The notes beneath the pieces were generated by a model. The model was not told the DNA's origin. It did not search any database and saw only the letters and a list, made by a program, of their open reading frames with translations. 64,000 bases of DNA, from positions 1,674,001-1,738,000 of the forward strand of contig NZ_CP043661.1 of NCBI RefSeq assembly GCF_014217565.1. The letters are read 5' to 3'. The position numbers were made by a program, and so were the translations under genes. Shown here in pieces: positions 47,414 to 57,746 of the stretch. The first letter of the stretch is position 1. Each line of letters begins with the position of its first letter. This DNA is from Kribbella qitaiheensis (lineage in GTDB: Bacteria; Actinomycetota; Actinomycetes; Propionibacteriales; Kribbellaceae).

Positions 47414-47962
47414 TCAGACGTCCGGCACGGCGATCATGGACAGGACGACTCTGTCCTTGCGTGCCGACTCCTGGAGATAAGGCTCGATGACGGCATTGAT
47501 GCCTTCGCGGATGGAGTCCATCTCCTCGGGGTCGACGTACAAGGCCAGTTGGCTGTAGCCGAGTTGGGTCAGCCGCGGGTAGAGGTCACCGCGTTCGACG
47601 AGGCGGTCGAAGTCGGCGGCCAGGCGGGTCAGCATCAGCAAGAAGCCCTGGCGATGCTGCGCGGGCGTCATCGCGCGCGCCTCGGCTTCGTCGATGCGGC
47701 CGGTCTTGGTCTGGTCGAGCGTCAACGTGCGTTCCGTCGTACCGCGGACGCGGCGCTCGCGGACGACGATGAGATAGCCCGCGTCGATCAGTACTGCGAC
47801 GTGCCGGTAGAGCGAGGTGGTCGGTACGTCGGGAAGATCGCGCTTGAGTTCGGTCGTGGTCAATTCGCGGCCGAGCACGCGCTGCGCGATCCGCCAGCGA
47901 ACCGGGTGCAGCAGCACATCCGACACCGGCCTGGCCGAGACCTCGAGCGGCGATTCGGTCAT
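47414..47962 (-). CDS. Winged-helix transcriptional regulator (ArsR-like HTH)
   Basis: A 182-residue regulator. The N-terminal winged helix includes HPVRWRIAQRVLGRELTTTEL and PTTSLYRHVAVLIDAGYLIV, with a wing at RRVRGTTERTL. The C-terminal half is a helical effector or dimer domain. It lies 107 bases from, and divergent to, a Tat-exported serine hydrolase that it may control. Confidence 0.85.
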   Translation of the reverse strand: MTESPLEVSARPVSDVLLHPVRWRIAQRVLGRELTTTELKRDLPDVPTTSLYRHVAVLIDAGYLIVVRERRVRGTTERTLTLDQTKTGRIDEAEARAMTPAQHRQGFLLMLTRLAADFDRLVERGDLYPRLTQLGYSQLALYVDPEEMDSIREGINAVIEPYLQESARKDRVVLSMIAVPDV

Positions 47963-48069
47963 CAGGGACGCTCCATCAGGGGCTTTCCAGGGTCCTCATT
48001 GTTCCCAATTTTGGTAATAATAGCGTGAACGGAAGCATTTCCCCCCGCCCTCCCCGAGGAGAAGTCGCT

Positions 48070-49625
48070 GTGTCGCTCACTCGGCGTACCGTGCTCCGCG
48101 CCGCGGCCGCCGCAGTACCGGTCGCCGCCCTGCCCGCAACCGCCCTGACCGCAACCGCTCAGCCCACCACCACCCGTCCAACAGCCAAGACCACCGGTCG
48201 TGAACCAGCGTCGATCGGCCGGCTGGCCGAGAAGATCGAGGCCGGGATGGCGAAGTACGCGATCCCCGGCGTCGGTCTCGGCGTCTGGTATCGCGGCCGC
48301 GAGTACGTCCGCGGCTTCGGCGTCACGAACGTCGACCAGCCGACGCCGGTCACCGCCGACACGGTGTTCCGGATCGGCTCGACCACCAAGACCTTCACCG
48401 GCACCGTGATCATGCACCTGGTCGAGTGCGGCCGGATCAGCCTCGACCGGCCGGTCCGCGCCTACCTGCCCGACTTCCAGACCAATGATCCATCCGTAGC
48501 CGCCCGGATCACCGTCCGGCAACTGCTGAACCACTCGGCCGGCTGGCAGGGCGACTATTTCGAGGACTTCGGCGACGGCGACGACGCCCTGGCCCGGTAC
48601 GTCGCCGGCGTCCAGAAGCTGCCGCAGCTCACCCCATTGGGCAAGGTCTTCGCGTACAACAACGCCGCGATCGGGGTTGCCGCGCGGATCATCGAGGTCG
48701 TCACCGGCAAGCCGTACGAGACCGCCGCCCGCGAGCTCGTCGTCGACCCGCTCGGCCTGCGGCACACCCGGTACTTCCCGAGCGAGCTCGGCGGATTCAG
48801 CGTCGCCGCCTCGCACAACGTGGTGGACGGCAAGGCAGTCGTCGAGCCGTCCTTCTACCCGATGCCGCGGGCCCTGCACTCGATCGGCGGCCTGATCTCA
48901 AGCGCCCGCGACCAGCTCCGGTACGCGCCTTCGACCTGGGCCACCGGGGCCTCCCGCACCTGCTCACCGACCACACCCGAAGGTCCATGCAGTCGCGCCC
49001 CGGCCCGGGCGGCACCTTGTTCGTCGAGGTGAACGGCGTCGGGGTCACCTGGATGCTCCGCCCGACCGCCGAAGGCCCGACGGTCGTTCAGCACGGTGGC
49101 GACTGGGCCGGTCAGCACTCGGGCTTCCTGATGGTGCCGAAGCGCGACTTCGCCATCACCCTGCTCACCAACTCCGAGAGCGGTCCGTCCCTGACGGCCG
49201 AGTTGTTCGGCGACGACTGGGCGTTGCGCGAGTTCGCCGGTGTCAGCAACCTTTCCGCCGTACCGCGTGACCTGCCGCCGAAGAAGCTGGCCGCGTACGA
49301 GGGCACGTATGTCGCCAACCAGATCGGCATCGACGGCAAATCGAGCGGGTTCGGCCTCGAGCTGACCGCCGGCGACGGCGAACTGGTGGCCGGCCTCGAC
49401 GGCCAGACCGTGCTCCGGCTGCCCTTCTATCGCAAGGATTACGTCCTCGCCAACGACCCGTCCGGTCAGCCGACCGGCAGCCGCGCGAACTTCGTCAGAG
49501 GCTCCGACGGACAGGTCGAATGGTTCCGGTACGGCGGCCGCCTCTTCCGCCACCAGCCCACCGGCGCCAGCGCGAGCAGGACCACCTTGCGTCCCGCGAA
49601 CCGCCACTTGCTCCGAGGCTTCTAA
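48070..49625 (+). CDS. Tat-exported serine hydrolase, class-C beta-lactamase fold (frameshift)
   Basis: A penicillin-binding-protein-like hydrolase. The GTG at 48070 has GAGGAGAAG upstream and gives a twin-arginine signal (SLTRRTVLRAAAAA). Catalytic motifs are S104-T-T-K107 and Y196-N-N198; the third motif is HGG (QHGGDWAGQHSG). Near 48926-48929 one base is missing: the reading should go from LRYA directly to RFDLG. With one base restored, the gene encodes 518 residues and includes the C-terminal domain from MQSRPGPGGTLF. This break is a deletion and not in a GGCC site, so genuine decay is possible. Confidence 0.82.
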
Positions 49626-49747
49626 GCGGTATCGACCATCCACAGGTGGCCGTCGGGGTCAGTGAAGGTGGCGGTGTAGGCCCACGGTTTGCGGATCGGC
49701 GCACTGACCAGCTTGGCCCCGAGGCTGATCATCATCGGGTCGCTCGA
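49622..49747 (-). pseudogene. C-terminal fragment of a VOC (glyoxalase-like) protein
   Basis: About 41 residues ending AYTATFTDPDGHLWMVDTA, the unmistakable last strand of a VOC-fold protein with its metal-binding-type C-terminal edge. The preceding coding sequence is missing and its place is taken by the maleylpyruvate-isomerase-like gene, whose stop overlaps this fragment. A deletion has probably fused two neighbouring loci. Confidence 0.75.
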
Positions 49748-50367
49748 CCTCCGGCCGTGAAACGCGGGGCGTCGCGACCGGTCAAGTATCCGGCCGGCAG
49801 GCGACGGCCGCTGATGACGAGCAGCAGGTCCTGAGCTGTGCCGGTGAGTGGTTCACCGGCACCGTAGGTCCAGTCCAGGTCGGTGGCGCGAAGCTGGATG
49901 CCGGTGAGGTCGACCCCGAAGTATTTGACCCCTCGTGGGTCCATGTCGTCGAGGATGAATCGCAGCCGCTCCAACGGCACCCTTCGGTCGAGGCCCAGGG
50001 CAACGGTTAGGTCGAGACCATGGATCACGTCGTGCGACAGGGCGCCCTGGTCGCCGCCACCCGGCGGCTTCCAGGGATTGTCGGCGTTCTGCCGCAACGT
50101 CTCGGTCAACTCAGCCGCTGACAGCGCGGCCGCCTCACTCCGGGCATGCCTGTCGGCGAACCGGTTGAACCTGCCACCGGCCCGCGCCATCCCGAGCAGG
50201 AACCCCGCCCTCGACAGCCGGTACGGCATCACGATGTGGGCCACCAGTTCCCGTACCCGCCACCCTTCGCACAGCGTCGGCTCGTCCCAGTCCGCAGCGA
50301 GCAGTTCGTCCAGCAGTACGGCGAGGTCGGCCCGCTCCCCCGTCACCGCAGTTCTGATATCCGTCAT
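49732..50367 (-). CDS. Maleylpyruvate isomerase-like (DinB/MDMPI) protein
   Basis: A 211-residue four-helix-bundle protein. ALLDELLAADWDEPTLCEGW-type opening (LCEGWRVRELVAHIV), with His and the conserved SHDVIHGLDL carrying metal ligands. Such proteins are mycothiol-dependent transferases or isomerases in actinobacteria. ATG 50367 (MTDIRTAVTGERADL) is used in preference to the longer frame. It lies 36 bases after the sigma factor gene. Confidence 0.8.
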   Translation of the reverse strand: MTDIRTAVTGERADLAVLLDELLAADWDEPTLCEGWRVRELVAHIVMPYRLSRAGFLLGMARAGGRFNRFADRHARSEAAALSAAELTETLRQNADNPWKPPGGGDQGALSHDVIHGLDLTVALGLDRRVPLERLRFILDDMDPRGVKYFGVDLTGIQLRATDLDWTYGAGEPLTGTAQDLLLVISGRRLPAGYLTGRDAPRFTAGGRATR

Positions 50368-50403
50368 ACTCCACCGACGAACGACTTTCGCCCGGACGGA
50401 CAC

Positions 50404-51606
50404 CTACCGCGAGACTTCTTTCAGCCGCCGGGCCAGGTAGAGCCGCGCTGCCTGGGTTTCGGCCAGGTCGAGTGCCTCCTGGTAGGCCGATGCGGCCTCG
50501 GAGCGCCGCCCGAGTCGCCGGAGGAAGTCGGCTCGGGTGGCTGGTAGTAGGTGATAACCGGCTAGTGGGCCGGCAGCGAGGTTGTCTACCAGGCGCAGCC
50601 CTACCGCGGGGCCGTCGGCCATGCCGATCGCTACAGCGCGGTTCAGTGCGACCACCGGAGTCTGTGTCAGCTGTCCGTAGAGGCCGGCGATCTGGGGCCA
50701 GTCGGTGTCGGCCGCAGTGCGAGCTGTCGCGTGACAGGCGGCTATAGCGGCCTGCACCTGGTACGGGCCCGGCATACCGCGACGCAGCGTCGCGTCGAGC
50801 AGCTCCTCGCCTTCGGTGATCAGCGTGTGGTCCCAGCGCGTGCGGTCCTGGTCTTCCAGGGTGACTAGTACGCCGTCCGCGCTCAGCCGAGTGTCACGCC
50901 GTGCGTCGTGCAGCAGCATGAGCGCGAGCAGCCCGGCCGCCTCTGGCTCGTCCGGCATGAGCTGCACCAGCATTCTGGCCAGTCGGATCGCCTCACCGCT
51001 CAGACTGCTCCGTACGACGTCCGTGTATCCCTCGTTGAACAGCAGATACAACACAGCCAGTACTGCGGGCGTCCGCTCCGGCAGGAGATGCGCAGGTGGG
51101 ACGCGGTACGGGATACCGGCGTACCGGATCTTCTGCTTGGCCCTGGTCAGCCGCTTGGACATGGTCGCCTCCGGGACCAGGAATGCCCGGGCGATGTCCG
51201 CCGTACTCAGTCCGGCCAGCGTCCGCAGGGTGAGTGCGACCCGTGCCTCCATCGCCAGCGCAGGGTGACAGCAGGTGAACATCAGTCGGAGGCGATCATC
51301 CTGTACGTCGTACGCCGGTGCGGGCTCACCGCTCATCACAGTCACCTCCTGGAGCTTGGCAGCGCCGACCGCCTCCCGGCGCAGCCAGTCGATCGCCCGG
51401 TTGCGTGCCGTCGTGGTCAGCCAGGCGCCCGGCCGATCAGGGATCCCGTCGACCGGCCAGTGCTTCAGCGCAGATACGAAGGCCTCCTGCGCGCACTCCT
51501 CGGCCAGGTCCCAGTCCCCCGTGATCCGGATCAAGGTGGCGACCACCTGCCCCCACTCCTCGGCGAAGGCGTGGGCGACCTCGTCCGCCACTGACCCGCT
51601 CGTCAC
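50404..51606 (-). CDS. ECF sigma factor with C-terminal extension (ECF42-like)
   Basis: A 400-residue sigma-70-family factor. Region 2 includes GDWDLAEECAQEAFVSAL and region 4 LAGLSTADIARAFLVPEATM. A C-terminal TPR-like part of about 200 residues, with FNEGY and RAVAIGMADGPAVGL motifs, is typical of the ECF41/ECF42 sigma factors that work without an anti-sigma factor. The GTG start overlaps the YCII gene's stop by four bases, and a YCII partner is the usual neighbour of ECF42 proteins. Confidence 0.92.
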   Translation of the reverse strand: MTSGSVADEVAHAFAEEWGQVVATLIRITGDWDLAEECAQEAFVSALKHWPVDGIPDRPGAWLTTTARNRAIDWLRREAVGAAKLQEVTVMSGEPAPAYDVQDDRLRLMFTCCHPALAMEARVALTLRTLAGLSTADIARAFLVPEATMSKRLTRAKQKIRYAGIPYRVPPAHLLPERTPAVLAVLYLLFNEGYTDVVRSSLSGEAIRLARMLVQLMPDEPEAAGLLALMLLHDARRDTRLSADGVLVTLEDQDRTRWDHTLITEGEELLDATLRRGMPGPYQVQAAIAACHATARTAADTDWPQIAGLYGQLTQTPVVALNRAVAIGMADGPAVGLRLVDNLAAGPLAGYHLLPATRADFLRRLGRRSEAASAYQEALDLAETQAARLYLARRLKEVSR

Positions 51607-52043
51607 GCGCCCGATTCGCCCGGTGCCACGGAGACCGGTTCGCCCGACGGTACGGAGCCAGGCGCACCCGACGGCACGGAGACCGATTCGCTCGACGTCA
51701 CCGAGACCGGTTCGCTCGGTGGCCCGAAGACCGGGCGGATCTCGATGGTTCCGTACTTCGCGGCCGGGTGCTTCGCGGCGATCTCGATCGCCTCGTCCAG
51801 GTCGGCGCAGCTGATCAGCACGAACCCGCCGATCTGCTCCTTCGTCTCCGCGAACGGCCCATCGGTGATCCGCAGCTCGTCGTCGCGGACCCGCACGGTG
51901 GTCGCCTCATGCGGCGGCCGGAGCCCGACGCCGTCGCCTTCCAGAACCCCGCGCTCAGCCATCTCCTCCGACCAGCCGCCACAACCGGCATCGGCGTACG
52001 CCGCAGCGCTCTCGTCGCCGCAGATCATCAGCAGATACTTCAC
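51603..52043 (-). CDS. YCII (DGPF-domain) protein with repetitive tail
   Basis: A 146-residue partner of the ECF sigma factor. The first 100 residues form the YCII fold (VKYLLMICGDE, ITDGPFAETKEQIGGFVLI), thought to sense or act on small molecules. The last 38 residues are an imperfect 8-9-residue repeat (EPVSVTSS, ESVSVPSG, APGSVPSG, EPVSVAPG). The GTG at 52043 starts the conserved domain; the longer frame upstream is basic and unrelated. Confidence 0.85.
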   Translation of the reverse strand: MKYLLMICGDESAAAYADAGCGGWSEEMAERGVLEGDGVGLRPPHEATTVRVRDDELRITDGPFAETKEQIGGFVLISCADLDEAIEIAAKHPAAKYGTIEIRPVFGPPSEPVSVTSSESVSVPSGAPGSVPSGEPVSVAPGESGA

Positions 52044-52181
52044 CCGGTCACTCCTCCAAGTCGCGGTCCGCCTCGTCCGGGCTGACCTCTTGTCCACCCG
52101 ACGAACGGGAACCACCGATCCGGACACCACCCACAGTACGAGTCAACAAATCGGTTGGCCACGTCCGGGAGTCGGGGTTTG

Positions 52182-53285
52182 ATGTGGCGTATGGGCGACC
52201 TCCACGGCAGCTGTGACGACCAGTTCGAAGCAGTACGCGACTTGCTGGCGACCTCCTTGGACGCCAAGGACGTCGGCGCGTCGGTCGCCGTGTACGTCGG
52301 GGACGAGCCGGTGGTCGATCTTTGGGGCGGGTACGCCGATGCGGCGCGCAGCCGGCCGTGGGAGCGGGACACGATCACCTGCGTCTGGTCCACCACGAAG
52401 ACGATGAGCGCGCTGACCGTGTTGGTCCTCGCCGATCGTGGTCTGCTCGACCTGGATGCGCCGGTCTCGACCTACTGGCCCGAATTCGGTGCCGCAGGCA
52501 AGGAAAAGGTCCTGCTGAGGCACGTTCTCGGGCACACTGCGGGCCTGCCGACCTGGAGCGAGCCGCTGAGGACCGAACAGCTCTACGACTGGTCGACCAT
52601 GACGACGCTGCTGGCCGAGCAGGCGCCGAGCTCCGAGCCTGGTGCAGTTGGTGCCTATCACTCAATCACCCAAGGCTTTCTGATCGGTGAGGTCGTCCGC
52701 CGCGCCACCGGCCACAGCCTCTCGACCTTCTTCGCCGAGGAGGTCGCCGGCCCCCTCGGTGCCGACTTCCAGCTGGTGGTGCGACCCGAGGACGATCACC
52801 GGGTCGCCGAGACCATTCCGGCGCCGATCAGGGCACCCGAGCTGCTGACGCGAGGCGATGGAAACCCGCCCGTCCCGGCCGAGGTCGCCAATACCGAAGC
52901 CTGGCGGCGGGCCGACATCCCTTCTGTCAGTGGGTTCGGGAACGCCCGGTCGGTTGCCGCCGTGCAGTCGGTGCTGGCGTGCGGCGGGCAGGCGCGAGGG
53001 GTCCGGCTGCTCTCGAAGGCCGGAGCCGAGCGGGTGCTGGAGCAGCAGTTCTTGGGGGTGGACGAGGTCCTTGGCCGGCAGATCCGCTTCGGAATGGGCT
53101 ACAGCGTGCAAGGACGCACTTGTTCGTGGGGCGGCTGGGGCGGTTCGCTCGTCCTCGTCGACCTGGACACCCAGCTCACTGTCGCCTACGTGATGAACCA
53201 GATGCTCGAGGAAAGCACGCTCGGCGACGACCGCGGCCTGGAGATCGTGATGGCCGCGTATGAAGGGCTCATGAACGCAGGTTGA
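52182..53285 (+). CDS. Serine hydrolase / class-C beta-lactamase-like esterase
   Basis: A 367-residue cytoplasmic enzyme (no signal peptide). Catalytic S70-T-T-K73 and Y159-H-S motifs are present; GGWGGSLVLVDLD near the C-terminus replaces the KTG box. These features are those of EstB-like esterases. Substrate unknown. The start could also be ATG 52191. It is divergent from the sigma-factor operon and 85 bases before zwf. Confidence 0.85.
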   Translation: MWRMGDLHGSCDDQFEAVRDLLATSLDAKDVGASVAVYVGDEPVVDLWGGYADAARSRPWERDTITCVWSTTKTMSALTVLVLADRGLLDLDAPVSTYWPEFGAAGKEKVLLRHVLGHTAGLPTWSEPLRTEQLYDWSTMTTLLAEQAPSSEPGAVGAYHSITQGFLIGEVVRRATGHSLSTFFAEEVAGPLGADFQLVVRPEDDHRVAETIPAPIRAPELLTRGDGNPPVPAEVANTEAWRRADIPSVSGFGNARSVAAVQSVLACGGQARGVRLLSKAGAERVLEQQFLGVDEVLGRQIRFGMGYSVQGRTCSWGGWGGSLVLVDLDTQLTVAYVMNQMLEESTLGDDRGLEIVMAAYEGLMNAG

Positions 53286-53370
53286 GTCCTTGCCCCGCGG
53301 GGGATGCCACATGCCTACACTGAAGCCGTTTGTGCCTGTGGTGTGAGCGTCATCCGTAGGAGGACCGAGA

Positions 53371-54874
53371 ATGCCCGACTCCCGTACCCAGACGATCGCC
53401 TATCCCGCTCCCGGCGCGCGACCGTCGCGGCGGGACCTGGAGCCGCTCGCGCCGCACGTGATCGTGCTGTTCGGTGCGACCGGTGACCTTGCCAAGCGCA
53501 AGTTGTTGCCGGGGCTGGCGTATCTGCAGCAGTCGCGGTTCGCGCCCGACGTACGGATCATCGGTACGGCGACGGAGGAACTGACCACCGACGAGTTCCG
53601 GGCCCGGGCCCGGAAGGCGGTCGACACCTACGGCACGCACAAGATCACCGAGGAGGAGTGGGAGCAGTTCTGCGGCCGCCTCACCTATGTGGCGACGACG
53701 GCCGGGCCGGAGGCGCTCGCGGCCGCGGTGAGCGAGGCCGAGACGCTGCTCGGCCCCGACACCCGGCGGCTGCACTACCTGTCGGTGCCGCCGAAGGCCG
53801 CGCACTCGGTGATCCAGATGCTGCGCGACGCGAAGCTGGTCGAGCAGGCCCCGGGTGGTGATGGAGAAGCCGTTCGGTGACAACCTGCAGACCGCGATCG
53901 AGCTGAACGACTTCGTCCACGAGACGTTCGACGAGTCGCAGATCTTCCGGATCGACCACTTCCTGGGCAAGGAGGCGGCCCAGAACATCCTCGCGTTCCG
54001 GTTCGCCAACGGCCTGTTCGAGCCGATCTGGAACCGCAACTTCATCGACCACATCCAGATCGACATCCCCGAGTCGCTCGGGCTCGACCAGCGCGCCACC
54101 TTCTACGAACCGACCGGCGCGTTCAAGGACATGGTCGTCACGCACGTCCTGCAGGTGCTGGCGTTCGTCGCGATGGAGCCGCCGACCGCGCTGGAGCCGC
54201 GGGCGATCTCGGAGGAGAAGAACAAGGTCTTCCGCTCGATGCTGCCGATCCGTCCGGAGGACGTCGTCCGGGGTCAGTACGGCGGGTATCGCGCCGAGGA
54301 GGGGGTCGCGCGGGACTCCGACACCGAAACCTTCATCGCGATGAAGGTCGGGATCGACAACTGGCGCTGGGCCGGCGTGCCGTTCTACCTGCGCACGGGC
54401 AAGAAGATGGCGGAGGGGATGCGGATCATCTCCATCGCCTTCAAGGAGGCGCCGAAGACGATGTTCCCGGCCGGCTCCGGCGTCGGGTCGCAAGGACCGG
54501 ACCACCTGACGTTCGACCTGGCCGACTCGTCGCGGGTGTCGCTGTCCTTCTACGGCAAACGGCCGGGGCCGGGGATGCGGCTGGAGAAGCTGTCGATGCA
54601 GTTCTCCACGCAGGAGACCTCGACGGCGGGCGACGTGCTGGAGGCGTACGAGCGGCTGATCCTGGACGCGATGCGCGGTGACCACACGCTCTTCACCACC
54701 GCGGAAGGCATCGAGTCGTTGTGGGAGAACTCGACGCTTCTGTTGGAGGACCCGCCGCCAGTGAAGCCTTATGCGCCGGGGACCTGGGGACCCAACGCGA
54801 TCCACCAGCTGATCGCACCCCGCGCCTGGCGGCTGCCCTTCGAACGCGAGTGGCGCCAGGGCAAACCCAGCTAG
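53371..54874 (+). CDS. zwf: Glucose-6-phosphate dehydrogenase (apparent +1 frameshift)
   Basis: Oxidises glucose-6-phosphate in the pentose phosphate pathway and supplies NADPH. The cofactor motif GATGDLAKRK is at residues 35-44 and the substrate motif RIDHFLGKE at about 193. The frame breaks after LVEQA: one extra C in 53849-53852 (GGCCCC). Removing it gives LVEQARVVMEKPFG and 500 residues, the normal length. AGGAGG lies seven bases before the ATG. Damage is probably a sequencing error. Confidence 0.92.
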
Positions 54875-54923
54875 CGGACTCGGGTCACTAGTACGGCGGG
54901 GGCTTGGCGTACGCCGTACCGGG

Positions 54924-55304
54924 TCAGCCGACGCAGAACTCGTTGCCTTCGGGGTCGAGCATGACGATATGGCCAAGCTGGTCGTCGTAGTACTCGTCGC
55001 GGACCTGGGTCGCGCCGAGGGCGAGCAGTTCGGCCTCTTTCGCGCGGAGGCGTTTCTCGGACTCCGCGCTACGGAAGCCGGGGCCGGCCACTCGGATGTC
55101 GATGTGGAAGCGGTTCTTGGATGTCTTCGGCTCGGCCACCCGGAGGAAGCCGATCGGCGGCCCCACGTCGTCCGGGTCGACGAGCGAGGCGCAGTCCTCG
55201 GACTCGAACCCCGCTTCCGGCACATAACCCAGCGCCGCCGCCCAGAACTCGGCCAGCCGCTGCGGATCGGCGGCATCGCCACCTAACGTCCATTTAGTCG
55301 CCAT
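54924..55304 (-). CDS. VOC family (glyoxalase-like) protein
   Basis: A 126-residue, single-module vicinal-oxygen-chelate protein: WTLGGDAADPQRLAEFWAAAL at the start and DQLGHIVMLDPEGNEFCVG at the end. Metal ligands are not obvious in the usual positions, so binding may be its only role. Convergent with zwf. Confidence 0.85.
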   Translation of the reverse strand: MATKWTLGGDAADPQRLAEFWAAALGYVPEAGFESEDCASLVDPDDVGPPIGFLRVAEPKTSKNRFHIDIRVAGPGFRSAESEKRLRAKEAELLALGATQVRDEYYDDQLGHIVMLDPEGNEFCVG

Positions 55305-55353
55305 AGCACCGACACTAGGCGGCTAAACGGACGATCGGCTTCCGGAATCCAGG

Positions 55354-56226
55354 TCAGAAAGCGGCGGCGACCGGGATCACGTCGGCGCCGATGCGCTCCA
55401 GGCCTTCCAGCTTCGGGAGCCCCGGGGCGCCACCGATGGCCGCGTCGAACCCGAGTCCGTGCAGCCGGCCGAGTTCGTCGATCAACTCCGCGGTCTTCTC
55501 ACCGTTCTCGCCGGTGTCCATCACGTGGTAGACGGTCTTGGTGATCTCGTCGTAGTCGCGCCCCTCGTTCTCGCAGTGCTGCTTCAGCACCTCGAGTTTG
55601 TGCTCCAGGTCCGGCGTGTTGAAGAGGTTGCAGGCGTCGCCGTACTTCGCGACGAACCGCAAGGTCTTCTTCTCGCCGCCACCGCCGATCATGATCGGCG
55701 GATGTGGCTTGGTCAGTGCCTGCGGAACGTTGAGCAGACGCTCAGCCTGGTAGTGCTTGCCTTCGAACGGCTCATCGCCGTCGGACCACATCTGGAGTAC
55801 GTACTGCAGCGTCTCCTCCAGCCGCTCGAACCGCTCGGCCAGCGGTGGGAACGGGAAGCCGAGACCACGCGACTCCTCCTCGTTCCAGCCCGCGCCGATG
55901 CCGAGCATCGCGCGGCCACCGGACAGCACGTCCAGCGTGGTGACCGCCTTCGCGAGCAGTGCGGGCTCGCGGTAGTGCACGCCGGTGATGACGGTGAGCA
56001 GCTTCGCTCGCTCCGTGTTCGCCGCCAGGAAACCGAGCGTCGTGTACGCCTCGAGCATGTCGTTCTCGGCGGGGCCGACGCCGCGGATCTGGAAGAAGTG
56101 GTCCATCACCGCGAGGTAGCCGAAGCCGACCCGATCGGCGGTCCGGGCCACCGCCGCGAGTTCGGCTCCCAGCGCGGGCGCGCCGTTCGGCCAGGTGAAG
56201 TCAGGAACCTGCAGACCGAGTTCCAT
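55354..56226 (-). CDS. LLM-class F420-dependent oxidoreductase
   Basis: A 290-residue luciferase-like monooxygenase-family protein. MELGLQVPDFTWPN opens the barrel, VMDHFFQIRGVG and RAMLGIGAGWNEEE are the F420-binding segments. The substrate is unknown. The ATG at 56226 fits the family; the open frame continues 15 codons upstream. Confidence 0.88.
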   Translation of the reverse strand: MELGLQVPDFTWPNGAPALGAELAAVARTADRVGFGYLAVMDHFFQIRGVGPAENDMLEAYTTLGFLAANTERAKLLTVITGVHYREPALLAKAVTTLDVLSGGRAMLGIGAGWNEEESRGLGFPFPPLAERFERLEETLQYVLQMWSDGDEPFEGKHYQAERLLNVPQALTKPHPPIMIGGGGEKKTLRFVAKYGDACNLFNTPDLEHKLEVLKQHCENEGRDYDEITKTVYHVMDTGENGEKTAELIDELGRLHGLGFDAAIGGAPGLPKLEGLERIGADVIPVAAAF

Positions 56227-56325
56227 CAGGAATGCCCTCCAAGAAATTGTTAGTCGCCTAACGACATTCAACCCCCGGCGCCGACGATCTAATCCCGCCC
56301 ACCGGATTATTTCTTGCGGAGTGCC

Positions 56326-56946
56326 TCAGGCTGACTTGCGGCGGGTCCGGGCGGTCGGGCGGCGGAGGCCCTCGATCGTGTCGGTGAGCGCGATGTCCAG
56401 GTAGCTGATCCGGTCGGTCGCCTGCAGCATGCCGGCGCCGCCAGTGATCGCGGTCAGGATCGATGTCGCCGCCACCAGCGGATCTATGCCCGGATCCGCC
56501 TCCCCGGAGTCCTTGAGCGCCTGCACCCCTGCCACGAGATACCCCTGCCAGCGATCGAGCAGAGTGGTGACGATCTCCCGGGTCGCCGGATCCCCGGTGC
56601 CCAGTTGCGCGGTCAGCGCGGACAGCGTGCAGCGCTGGCGCTGCGCGTCGTAGATCTGGACCACGCGCCGCCGCCACGCCTGCCACTTCCGCCAGCTGGT
56701 CAGGTCACCCAGGTGCGGCATCTGCTCGGCGATCACCAGCTCTGCCTCATGCGCGGCGACCGAGAGCATCAGATCTGCCTTGCCTGCCGGGAAGTAGTGG
56801 AACAGCTGACTCTTGCTGGTCGCGGTGGCCATCCGGATGTCTTCGAGCCCGACATTCGGCACACCCTGCTCGCGGATCAGCAACGCGGCACCCTCGACGA
56901 TCCGCTGCCGGGTCGCCGCGCCTTTCGCCGTCAGGGCTCGCTCCAT
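56326..56946 (-). CDS. TetR-family repressor
   Basis: A 206-residue regulator. The HTH spans about residues 12-58 (RQRIVEGAALLIREQGV and TSKSQLFHYFPAGKADLM). It is divergent from an SDR gene and two operator-like palindromes lie between the starts, so it most likely controls both genes. ATG 56946 preferred to the longer frame, which would run over the operators. Confidence 0.88.
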   Translation of the reverse strand: MERALTAKGAATRQRIVEGAALLIREQGVPNVGLEDIRMATATSKSQLFHYFPAGKADLMLSVAAHEAELVIAEQMPHLGDLTSWRKWQAWRRRVVQIYDAQRQRCTLSALTAQLGTGDPATREIVTTLLDRWQGYLVAGVQALKDSGEADPGIDPLVAATSILTAITGGAGMLQATDRISYLDIALTDTIEGLRRPTARTRRKSA

Positions 56947-56963
56947 ACAGCCCAGCGTACCGC

Positions 56964-57010
56964 TGGACCGGCCGGTCCATTCTGCGTGCCACTTTGGACT
57001 CATCGGTCCA
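56964..57010. promoter_or_regulatory. Paired TetR operator candidates
   Basis: A perfect 16-bp palindrome TGGACCGGCCGGTCCA (56964-56979) and a related site TGGACTCATCGGTCCA (56995-57010) share the right flank CGGTCCATTCTG. Centres are 31 bases apart, three helical turns, so two repressor dimers could bind on one face. Confidence 0.75.
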
Positions 57011-57026
57011 TTCTGGAAAAATCTGA

Positions 57027-57699
<673 letters not shown>

Positions 57700-57746
57700 T
57701 TGCTGGGACGTTGGAGCGAGGTAGTGCTGCTGTGGTCGCGGGGTGG

